Shown one piece after another: positions 1 to 4,371 of a stretch of 6,668 nt of DNA (positions are counted from its first letter, which is position 1; each line of letters starts with the position of its first letter). The notes beneath the pieces are model-generated. The model did no database searches. It was given only the letters and a program-made list of their open reading frames with translations, and was not told where the DNA came from. Source of the DNA: an uncultured Capnocytophaga sp. (GTDB lineage: Bacteria > Bacteroidota > Bacteroidia > Flavobacteriales > Flavobacteriaceae); the NCBI RefSeq assembly GCF_938029845.1, contig NZ_CALHGG010000145.1:1-6668 (forward strand), in the 5' to 3' direction. The translations under genes were made by a program, and so were the position numbers.

Positions 1-78
1 TCTTTGAGAATCATAAACTATCTCATTCCCCCTTTAGAGGGGTAGGGGAAGGTTCTTGAATATCAATAAGTTACAGAG

Positions 79-93
79 CTTACGAAACTTAAA
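79..93 (+). repeat. Left arm of a 15-bp inverted repeat bracketing the first gene
   Basis: CTTACGAAACTTAAA at 79-93 is the perfect reverse complement of TTTAAGTTTCGTAAG at 510-524. The left arm ends on the first base of the start codon and the right arm begins 9 bases after the stop. A 15-bp perfect match so placed is unlikely by chance in this interval. Confidence 0.75.
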
Positions 94-500
94 TGAATAA
101 TATAAAAATTAATTTAATAAACTTAGAATCTACTGATTGTGTAATTTTTGACAATATTAAATTTAATAATTGTAGTTACTTACAATTGTTGATAGATGAT
201 ATTGACATAAGATTGTTTGATGAATTTGATGATTTTTTGATCGTTTATTCAGAGTTATATGCAAGTGCTCAGAATAGTGGGAAGTTTTTAATTTTCACTT
301 GTGCTTGCGGTGTAGCTGATGATGGAGGATGGGATTATGTCAATGTTACTCATAAAGAGAACTCTATTGAATGGCGTTTTTTTCGAGAAAAGAGCTATTT
401 TTTTGAGTTTTCAAAAGAGAATTATATAAAAGAAATATATGAAATTAAAAGTAAAAACATCATATTAATGCCTGAACAAATTATTTACCCTGAAAGTTGA
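93..500 (+). CDS. Putative immunity protein with a CxCG motif
   Basis: This encodes a 135-residue acidic protein with no signal peptide or membrane segment, so it is probably cytosolic. The middle holds FTCACGVADDGGW (about residues 68-80), then a V-N-V-T-H strand and an IEWRF strand. From memory, a CxCG loop followed by a tryptophan-containing strand recurs in small proteins beside polymorphic toxins, but I cannot name the family. The start is fixed by a TAA stop directly before the ATG (90-92). There is no Shine-Dalgarno sequence. The immunity role is inferred from size and from its place at the head of an immunity-gene array. No cognate toxin is visible in the 92 bases upstream. A 15-bp inverted repeat brackets the gene exactly. 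Confidence 0.6.
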   Translation: MNNIKINLINLESTDCVIFDNIKFNNCSYLQLLIDDIDIRLFDEFDDFLIVYSELYASAQNSGKFLIFTCACGVADDGGWDYVNVTHKENSIEWRFFREKSYFFEFSKENYIKEIYEIKSKNIILMPEQIIYPES

Positions 501-509
501 TAATAAGGT

Positions 510-524
510 TTTAAGTTTCGTAAG
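510..524 (-). repeat. Right arm of the 15-bp inverted repeat
   Basis: This is the perfect reverse complement of 79-93. It is followed directly by the first B repeat at 525, so the arm marks the boundary between this gene and the cassette spacer. Confidence 0.75.
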
Positions 525-552
525 TTGGTAATGTATCAGACGTGTTGTTAAA
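525..552 (+). repeat. B repeat, copy 1
   Basis: The 26-bp B motif (GGTAATGTATCAGA, then YGTGTTGTTAAA) starts at 527. This copy has C at position 541 where the copies at 1291, 2262 and 3474 have T. As in the other copies, it closes an immunity-gene cassette. The usual R spacer does not follow; a long inverted-repeat element does. Confidence 0.8.
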
Positions 553-567
553 GTTTCAATACTTTAT

Positions 568-698
568 CCCCGCTGGCGCGAGTCACATACTCGCTTCAAG
601 CTTGTGCTAAGAAAGTAGAGAGCTTCAAGCTCTGTTACTAATTAGGCAGTGAATTAGGGGCAATAGAGACACAAGCGACACGCTCGCGCCAGCGGAGG
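568..698 (+). repeat. Large imperfect inverted repeat with A-core arms (element 1)
   Basis: The outer arms CCGCTGGCGCGAG (570-582) and CTCGCGCCAGCGG (683-695) pair perfectly over 13 bp. The GCGCCAGCGG part is the 3' half of the A core, so the left arm is an inverted A-core fragment. Inside, CTTGTG (601-606) can pair with CACAAG (670-675), and 619-633 (AGAGCTT-C-AAGCTCT) is a perfect small hairpin. It replaces the R spacer and promoter found between other cassettes. It could be a folded RNA, a folded single-strand recombination site, or the remains of two opposed A copies. It is related to 3644-3762. Confidence 0.65.
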
Positions 699-700
699 GC

Positions 701-769
701 TTTAAATAGTGCGAGGGGAATTATGAATTTTAAATTGGGCACAAGCTGCAAGCTTGCGCCAGCGGGGGG
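701..769 (+). repeat. Leader plus A core, copy 1
   Basis: AAATAGTGCGAGGGGAATT followed by ATG (704-725) supplies a strong ribosome binding site (GAGGGG, 713-718) four bases before the start codon. The GC-rich A core follows at 739-769 (GCACAAGCTGCAAG, then CTTGCGCCAGCGGGGGG). The same block recurs at 1419-1477 and 2389-2454. Read from its ATG it gives MNFKLGTSCKLAPAGG and continues in frame into the next immunity gene. Confidence 0.8.
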
Positions 770-1274
770 AAAAAATCAGATTGTAACAATGGATAGAATA
801 AATATCAATAAAATTCAAGAGAAGGACTATCTTTATAATTCTTGTAATTTATACTATGATAAATATTTCAATTCAGATGATAAAGGTCAGCTAAAATCTT
901 TTGAGAGAGAAATATGGATGATTGGTTCTGAAATTATTGACAATATAAAAAGAAAAAAAATAGAGAAAAAAATTCTTACAGATACTTTATCAGAAGAACT
1001 ATTGAAGGTAATAGAAGAAGATAGATTTGGGAGAGGTAGAGAAAGTTTTGTAATGTTACTTCATTATTTTAAGAATAATCCTAATATAGAAACTTGTTTA
1101 GCTACCCTATTAGATGATGAGCAATTATATGCTTTTGCTATAGATGAACTAACCATACTAAGGAATTTCAATTATGTAGATAAAGTACAAAAGATCTTAT
1201 CTAAAGAAAAGGTATCTTGGAGGAGAAAAGTAGCGGAGAGGTATATTAAGAAATACCTTGATAGTGTCTTTTAG
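723..1274 (+). CDS. HEAT-like immunity protein with a repeat-derived N-terminal leader
   Basis: The product is 183 residues from this ATG. Residues 1-16 are translated from the repeated leader and A core, so the native protein probably begins at the internal ATG at 789 (MDRININKIQEKD). I report the upstream start because it has the GAGGGG ribosome binding site, whereas 789 has no site at normal distance. The C-terminal half (GRGRESFVMLLHYF, then LLDDEQLYAFAIDELTILR) has the helix-turn-helix pattern of HEAT-like repeats: an R-x-x-F-V-x-L-L helix followed by L-L-D-D and a helix with A-I-x-E-L. From memory, similar helical-repeat proteins serve as immunity proteins in polymorphic-toxin loci. No toxin domain lies between the A core and this gene, so it is an orphan immunity gene. 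It has no signal peptide or membrane segment. The family call is moderate and the target is unknown. Confidence 0.7.
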   Translation: MNFKLGTSCKLAPAGGKNQIVTMDRININKIQEKDYLYNSCNLYYDKYFNSDDKGQLKSFEREIWMIGSEIIDNIKRKKIEKKILTDTLSEELLKVIEEDRFGRGRESFVMLLHYFKNNPNIETCLATLLDDEQLYAFAIDELTILRNFNYVDKVQKILSKEKVSWRRKVAERYIKKYLDSVF

Positions 1275-1437
1275 TAATATCCAATGTGTTAGTAATGTAT
1301 CAGATGTGTTGTTAAAATTTTATCACATTAGAAATCAACACAATACAAAAAATAAATACCCTACTATTCCCCTTTACTCACCATAGAGATAAGCGTTTTA
1401 AAGGTAATAATATGCTCGAAATAGTGCGAGGGGAATT
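1273..1437 (+). repeat. B repeat copy 2 (with a degenerate tandem copy) and R spacer
   Basis: B copy 2 is 1291-1316. A degenerate partial copy (AGTAATATCCAATGTGTT, 1273-1290) lies immediately before it and overlaps the stop of the previous gene. The R spacer (1317-1437) aligns without large gaps to 2288-2407, sharing AATACAAAA, CCTTTAC, CATAGAGATAAG, TTTTAAAG, GCTCGAAATAGTG and GAGGGGAATT before ATG. The unit links the HEAT-like gene to the WHH toxin cassette. Confidence 0.8.
1384..1411 (+). promoter_or_regulatory. Candidate promoter in R spacer, copy 2
   Basis: A weak sigma-70-type pair can be drawn: TAGAGA (1384-1389) and AATAAT (1406-1411), 16 bases apart and 27 bases before the toxin ATG. 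The boxes sit at the same place as the candidates at 2353-2381 and 3565-3593, which is the main support. The -35 box matches consensus poorly. Confidence 0.35.
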
Positions 1438-1477
1438 ATGAATTGGACACAAGCTGCAAGCTTACGCCAGCGGGGGG
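1414..1477 (+). repeat. Leader plus A core, copy 2 (7 bases shorter)
   Basis: The ribosome binding site GAGGGG is at 1428-1433 and the A core at 1447-1477, with one change (CTTACGCC for CTTGCGCC). Between ATG and CACAAG there are 10 bases here, against 17 in the copies at 723 and 2408. This 7-base difference moves the ATG into the frame read as QAASLRQRG, which is continuous with the WHH toxin domain. Confidence 0.8.
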
Positions 1478-1824
1478 AAAAAGCAATTATTAAAATTCCA
1501 ATGCAAGGAAATAGAGATGATGATTTTGAAGAAGCTTTTAGAAGACGTGGAATTAATCCCAAGGAAGCAACTGATTATACTTGGCATCATTTAGATGATT
1601 TTAACCCGAATGATGGTACTTGTACTATGCAATTGGTTAAAACATCTGCTCAAATTGAATCGCTTCCTCATCAAGGAGCCGTAAAGCAATTTACAGACCA
1701 TTTTGGAATTAAAAATAAAATTTATGGTTCATACGAGGCTAAAAAATTAGCTTTTGAAGCAGGTTGGAGAAAAAAAGAGCCAAAAAAATATAATACAAAG
1801 AAAAAGAATTGCAATGGAAAATAA
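1438..1824 (+). CDS. Stand-alone WHH-type HNH nuclease toxin domain
   Basis: The 128-residue product is read from the repeat-supplied ATG. Residues 1-13 (MNWTQAASLRQRG) come from the leader and A core. The rest carries a WHH motif: YTWHHLDDF (W49, H50, H51), then TMQLVKTSAQ and LPHQGAVKQF. This matches the W-H-H, M-x-L-V, H-x-G layout of the WHH branch of the HNH/Endo VII nuclease superfamily, used as DNase C-terminal domains of polymorphic toxins. In WHH families I recall a further histidine after the L-V strand; here that position appears to be Gln72 (CAA, 1651-1653), which could weaken activity. There is no secretion or trafficking domain, so it is a displaced toxin tip, not a complete effector. 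The SUKH immunity gene starts inside its 3' end (11-base overlap), as for a coupled toxin/immunity pair. The lysine-rich tail ends at a TAA. Confidence 0.8.
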   Translation: MNWTQAASLRQRGEKAIIKIPMQGNRDDDFEEAFRRRGINPKEATDYTWHHLDDFNPNDGTCTMQLVKTSAQIESLPHQGAVKQFTDHFGIKNKIYGSYEAKKLAFEAGWRKKEPKKYNTKKKNCNGK

Positions 1825-2257
1825 ATTAAAATTTAATGAAACAATGCCTAATATATCTTTATCTGATATTAGTTGTTTTGAAAAAATAATTCATTATATT
1901 TTACCTAATGATTTTATTAGTTTTTACACAAAACAAAATGGAGGCTCACCTATCACTAATAGTATATATGTAGAGGAAATGGATAGTTTTTTAAAAGTAA
2001 AAAGCTTTTATCCTTTCTTATATAAAGATCCTATTGGCTGGACAATAGAAAGACTATATACTTATTTTGTAGAAGAAAAGAATTTTTTACCTTCTTACTT
2101 TGTTCCTTTTGCTTCTGATATGGGGGATAATTTATTCTGTATTAATGTAAAAACACAAGAGGTAGTTTTAGTTCTTTTAGACATAGGAGAATTTGATCAA
2201 GATGAAATCATCCATATTTCTATTTCATTTACTGATTTTTTTTCTATGTTTCAGTAA
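1814..2257 (+). CDS. SMI1/KNR4 (SUKH) family immunity protein
   Basis: The product is 147 residues from the ATG at 1814 (MENKLKFNETMPNISLSD). An in-frame ATG at 1754 lies deep in the toxin gene and would add a lysine-rich stretch that is only the shadow of the toxin tail, so I reject it. SUKH hallmarks are present in order: ILPNDFISFYTKQNGGSP (proline turn, then N-G-G), YFVPFASDMGDNLFCINV (the F-A-x-D-x-G-x-N-x-F-C strand pair), VLVLLDIGEFDQDE, and a C-terminal helix SFTDFFSMF. SUKH proteins are cytosolic and commonly neutralise nuclease toxins of the HNH/WHH group, which fits its toxin neighbour. The overlapping start suggests translational coupling; no good ribosome binding site is visible. 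The B repeat begins 4 bases after the stop codon. Confidence 0.87.
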   Translation: MENKLKFNETMPNISLSDISCFEKIIHYILPNDFISFYTKQNGGSPITNSIYVEEMDSFLKVKSFYPFLYKDPIGWTIERLYTYFVEEKNFLPSYFVPFASDMGDNLFCINVKTQEVVLVLLDIGEFDQDEIIHISISFTDFFSMFQ

Positions 2258-2261
2258 TGTA

Positions 2262-2407
2262 GGTAATGTATCAGATGTGTTGTTAAAAGCACAACAACTT
2301 AACTATTAGTGAAATACAAAATGGCTAAAACCTTATTTCTCTTTACCTAACATAGAGATAAGAGTTTTTAAAGCCTATGAAGTGCTCGAAATAGTGTGAG
2401 GGGAATT
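2262..2407 (+). repeat. B repeat copy 3 and R spacer
   Basis: B copy 3 (2262-2287) is identical to the copy at 3474-3499 across all 26 bases. The R spacer (2288-2407) shares AACAACTTA with the copy after 3500, and CATAGAGATAAG and GCTCGAAATAGTG with the copy before 1438. It ends in a ribosome binding site and ATG. Confidence 0.82.
2353..2381 (+). promoter_or_regulatory. Candidate promoter in R spacer, copy 3
   Basis: TAGAGA (2353-2358) and TATGAA (2376-2381) are 17 bases apart, at the same position in the repeat as the candidates at 1384 and 3565. The boxes are weak; support comes from positional conservation. Confidence 0.33.
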
Positions 2408-2454
2408 ATGAATTTTGAATTGGGCACAAGCTGCAAGCTTGCGCCAGCGGGGGG
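2384..2454 (+). repeat. Leader plus A core, copy 3
   Basis: TGAGGGGAATT precedes the ATG at 2408, and the A core is 2424-2454, identical over 31 bases to 739-769. The leader matches the copy at 723 closely, with TTTGAATTGGG where that copy has TTTAAATTGGG. Confidence 0.82.
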
Positions 2455-2485
2455 AAAAATTATGTTGGTACAAAAGAAGATATAA
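2408..2485 (+). CDS. Possible 25-residue leader peptide from the repeat
   Basis: The repeat-supplied ATG, with its strong GAGGGG site, opens a short frame that reads GTSCKLAPAGG through the A core and stops at TAA (2483-2485) shortly after entering the cassette. It probably has no function as a peptide. It shows that this leader is out of frame with the toxin remnant behind it, unlike the copy at 1438. Confidence 0.25.
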   Translation: MNFELGTSCKLAPAGGKIMLVQKKI

Positions 2486-2523
2486 CTCGTAATAAAATCT
2501 CTAATAATAAATATATTAAATAG
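2455..2523 (+). pseudogene. Remnant of a toxin C-terminus
   Basis: Directly after the A core one frame encodes 22 residues, KNYVGTKEDITRNKISNNKY and two more, and ends in TAG (2521-2523), 4 bases before the next gene's ATG. Upstream this frame passes through the A core as KLQACASGG but has no start codon. Position and spacing match the last codons of a toxin whose catalytic part has been deleted. This is inference; the peptide is too short to assign to a family. Confidence 0.45.
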
Positions 2524-2527
2524 TTAT

Positions 2528-2839
2528 ATGAGAATAAAAGAATTTTTGATAGACTTTTATGAAGAGCTAAAAGATGATAACAATCAAATTTATGATATAA
2601 ACGGAATTAGGTGTAAAATATCTTCTAAGGCTGAAAAATTATTAAATATTATAGATAAAAAAGATCAGCAGTGTATGTGTATTGATAAAAAAATTTTTTC
2701 TTTTTTGAATTTCATAAATGGCTATGATACACCAAGATATGAAGATAATATGTATTTGTTTAATAATGTTGATTTGGAAAGAGAATATAATATGTTAGGA
2801 GATATCGATTTATTAGAAGGAATTAATTTGGAAATATAA
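2528..2839 (+). CDS. Small unrecognised protein, probable immunity gene
   Basis: The product is 103 residues, begins MRIKEFLIDFYEELKDD, and is soluble, acidic and lysine-rich. I do not recognise a family. The C-terminal part (FSFLNFINGYDTPRYEDN, then YLFNNVDLEREYN) reads like a strand-rich core. It follows a toxin-tail remnant by 4 bases, the spacing expected of an immunity gene. The start is the first ATG after the TAG at 2521 and has no Shine-Dalgarno sequence. The next A core begins only 24 bases after the stop with almost no spacer, so the 3' end may have been trimmed when the two cassettes were joined. Confidence 0.55.
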   Translation: MRIKEFLIDFYEELKDDNNQIYDINGIRCKISSKAEKLLNIIDKKDQQCMCIDKKIFSFLNFINGYDTPRYEDNMYLFNNVDLEREYNMLGDIDLLEGINLEI

Positions 2840-2848
2840 AGATTAATG

Positions 2849-2893
2849 TTTGGTAATATTAGGGTACAAGCTGCAAGCTCGCACCAGCGGGGG
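2849..2893 (+). repeat. Collapsed B/A junction with A core copy 4
   Basis: The A core (2864-2893) is the most diverged copy, with T for C at 2865, CTCGCACC for CTTGCGCC, and one G fewer. Only TTGGTAATATTAG (2850-2862), resembling the first bases of B, precedes it. The R spacer, promoter, ribosome binding site and ATG of other junctions are missing, which points to a deletion between B and A. Confidence 0.7.
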
Positions 2894-3185
2894 AGTATTG
2901 TCTGATGGCAGAATTAGAGAATATTCTAAAGAAGTTCCAAGTACAACACCTGGTCCCACGAGAGGGGTTTCAATGGTAAAAGAAACATCTCCAACAGGAA
3001 ACACAAGAATGTGGATGGAATCATATGGTCATAACGGAGAGGTAGTAAGAGTTCATCCAAAAGCTATTGATGGAAAACCTGTAGATTTGCCACATTATCC
3101 CCCGACTTATAAAGATATACAAGAAGGTAAAGCAATAGAAACGTCCAATGGAAAAGGGAAAAAAGTACAATGCCAAAAGAAATGA
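2850..3185 (+). CDS. Orphan polymorphic-toxin C-terminal domain (silent cassette)
   Basis: The reading frame opens at a TTG (2850) after an in-frame TAA at 2844 and passes through the A core as YKLQARTSGG. It continues as GVLSDGRIREYSKE, PSTTPGPTRGVSM, KETSPTGNTRMWMESYGHNG and VVRVHPKAIDGK, then a PHYPPTYKDI tail. The pattern S-D-G-R-x-R, G-P-T-R-G, T-G-x-x-R-x-W-x-E, and R-V-H-P-K is typical of toxin tips at the ends of large secreted toxins. It resembles what I remember as polymorphic toxin type 24, a predicted RNase, but I hold that name at low confidence. There is no ATG start, leader or ribosome binding site, and no transport domain, so it is probably unexpressed unless recombined onto a full-length toxin. 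An immunity gene overlaps its 3' end in another frame. Confidence 0.62.
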   Translation: MVILGYKLQARTSGGVLSDGRIREYSKEVPSTTPGPTRGVSMVKETSPTGNTRMWMESYGHNGEVVRVHPKAIDGKPVDLPHYPPTYKDIQEGKAIETSNGKGKKVQCQKK

Positions 3186-3478
3186 CATTCATAAACTAAA
3201 AAGTTTGGCAGGGAAAAAGACAGGCGAATATATTTCAGATAAAGCATTTGAAATATATTTGAAGTATGAAGATATATTAACACAAAGGCAAAATTGGATT
3301 CTTTTGAAATTAATTGCTATCAATGAAGGAGAAGCATTTTATTTGTCTGAAGAAGAAATAGAAAACCTTTTGTTAAAACTTTGATGATATAGATAATCAA
3401 AGTTCTTTGAATTCTTACTTTTATATCCTTTTGAGGAATGACGAACTTGTTTGGAGTACCGACTATGACATTTGGTAA
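3148..3478 (+). pseudogene. Frameshifted immunity gene for the preceding toxin domain
   Basis: One frame runs from ATG 3148 to TGA 3382-3384 (78 residues; core RNDIHKLKSLAGKKTG, then RQNWILLKLIAINEGEAFYL and LSEEEIENLLLKL). The next frame continues from 3383 as DDIDNQSSLNSYFYILL, then RNDELVWSTDYDIW, and stops at TAA 3476-3478 inside the B repeat. Together they form a protein of about 110 residues whose end meets B, as in the neighbouring cassettes. Removing one T from CTTTGAT (3379-3385) would join them. The start is also suspect: one more A in the run at 3173-3176 would let ATG 3170 give MPKRNDIHKL, a more natural start overlapping the toxin end. No family recognised. The immunity role is inferred from overlap with the toxin. 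Sequencing error in A/T runs is possible. Confidence 0.6.
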
Positions 3479-3603
3479 TGTATCAGATGTGTTGTTAAAA
3501 TCCCAACAACTTACTAATCAATATAATACAAAAGAATTGCCCTACTATTTTCCTTTACCCTCTATAGAGAAAAACGTTTTTAAAGTCTATAATGTGCTCT
3601 AAA
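3474..3603 (+). repeat. B repeat copy 4 and R spacer
   Basis: B copy 4 (3474-3499) is identical to copy 3. It contains the stop codon of the frameshifted immunity gene. The R spacer (3500-3603) shares AACAACTTA with copy 3 and CCCTACTATT and CCTTTAC with copy 2. After 3600 the block AAATAGTGCGAGGGGAATTATG of other copies is degraded to AAATAACGAGAGTTCGGTAT, losing the ribosome binding site and ATG. Confidence 0.78.
3565..3593 (+). promoter_or_regulatory. Candidate promoter in R spacer, copy 4
   Basis: TAGAGA (3565-3570) and a perfect TATAAT (3588-3593) are 17 bases apart. This is the best of the three R-spacer promoters. It would transcribe through the inverted-repeat element into the Imm26-like gene. 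A second TATAAT at 3619-3624 has no clear -35 box. Confidence 0.42.
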
Positions 3604-3643
3604 TAACGAGAGTTCGGTATAATAGAAATCGCCAGCAGAATTT

Positions 3644-3762
3644 CCCTTGTTGGTGTGTTTTTTACAGTTTGTGCCTACTACTCAGTAGAGTCTTTGGCTC
3701 TTTATGGGAGCTATAAGCTCTTAGTATAATAGGCACAAGCTGCAAGCTTGCGCCAGCGAGGG
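3644..3762 (+). repeat. Large imperfect inverted repeat ending in the A core (element 2)
   Basis: The left arm CCCTTGTTGGTGT (3644-3656) pairs with GCGCCAGCGAGGG (3750-3762) over 13 positions if G-U pairs are allowed (four of them). The inner arm TTGTGCCTA (3669-3677) pairs perfectly with TAGGCACAA (3730-3738). Small hairpins such as GAGCT-ATA-AGCTC (3708-3720) lie between. The nested plan matches element 1 (568-698), where the outer arm is fully Watson-Crick. It lies directly before the Imm26-like gene and fills most of the 3479-3779 interval with the R spacer. Confidence 0.6.
3733..3762 (+). repeat. A core, copy 5
   Basis: GCACAAGCTGCAAG followed by CTTGCGCCAGCGAGGG differs from the copy at 739 only near the end (GAGGG for GGGGG). 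It is also the right arm of element 2. No ATG leader precedes it. The frame read as TSCKLAPAR is continuous with the following immunity gene. Confidence 0.8.
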
Positions 3763-3779
3763 TATTGAAAAAAATAGTT

Positions 3780-4328
3780 ATGAATAAAAAGATCTTAAAA
3801 GAAGGGGAGGTATATGCAATACCTCTATCAGATGGTAGTTATACGATAGCCCAGCTATATAATAAATATATTTTTGGGAAGAATAAATCCTTTGATACAT
3901 TTACCTTTTTTAATTATAAATACAATTCATTACAAGAGATAATAGAAAAATGGTATCATTTAGATATGTCTTCCCCATTCGCAATAGCAACAATAAATTC
4001 AAAACCTTGGATATATGGATGGATTTTGTTAGGAGAAAAAAATATTGAAACAGATATTATATACAAAAATAATATTCTTAAGTTAGGTCATTACAATAAT
4101 TACTCCACTGACCCTCATTCATTTTTAGATCCCTTTTTTGGATTATATCCTTGGGACTGTGACCCTGATGTAGATGAAGCTCCTGAAAAATCTTTTATAA
4201 AGCACTTATTACCTAATTATGAACCTTATGAAAAAATTAAATATTTAAAAGATTATTCAACAGAAGAACTGATTCATCTATTAGGAGAAGAACATATTCG
4301 AGTAAAAGAACGTTTGAAAAAAGGGTAA
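3780..4328 (+). CDS. Imm26-like immunity protein
   Basis: The product is 182 residues from ATG 3780 (MNKKILKEGEVYAIPLSDG). A TTG at 3765, in frame, would add five residues but sits only two bases after GAGGG, so I prefer the ATG; neither has ideal spacing. The N-terminus EGEVYAIPLSDGSYTIAQL matches what I recall of the Imm26 family, which opens with G-D-x-F-A-I-P-L, a glycine-containing turn, and an aromatic strand. Later features are PWIYGWILLGEKN and an acidic, tryptophan-containing FFGLYPWDCDPDVDEAPE, then a helical, charged C-terminus. It is soluble and presumably cytosolic. No toxin domain lies between the A core and this gene, so it is an orphan immunity gene, the last cassette before the chromosomal regulator. 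The family name is moderate confidence. Confidence 0.68.
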   Translation: MNKKILKEGEVYAIPLSDGSYTIAQLYNKYIFGKNKSFDTFTFFNYKYNSLQEIIEKWYHLDMSSPFAIATINSKPWIYGWILLGEKNIETDIIYKNNILKLGHYNNYSTDPHSFLDPFFGLYPWDCDPDVDEAPEKSFIKHLLPNYEPYEKIKYLKDYSTEELIHLLGEEHIRVKERLKKG

Positions 4329-4371
4329 GGTTCCAGATGGGACATATCAAATGTAATAAAATGGGATAAAT

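Noticed and set aside
26..50. Short G/C-rich hairpin (CCCCT-TTAG-AGGGG) that could be a terminator
   Set aside because: The stem is only 5 bp, no T-run follows, and several alternative pairings exist. Nothing upstream is visible for it to terminate.
1..78. Possible 3' end of a toxin gene upstream of the first immunity gene
   Set aside because: All three forward frames are broken by stops within about 60 bases and no recognisable toxin tail is encoded, so no feature can be supported.
568..698. Element 1 as an insertion sequence or MITE
   Set aside because: Its arms are pieces of the local A core, no target-site duplication is evident, and no transposase is present.
1754..1813. Upstream in-frame ATG for the SUKH gene
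   Set aside because: The extra 20 residues are lysine-rich shadow sequence of the toxin frame. The SUKH protein begins naturally at 1814.
739..3762. A cores as CRISPR repeats
   Set aside because: The spacing is hundreds of bases and variable, the intervals hold genes, and there are no cas genes.
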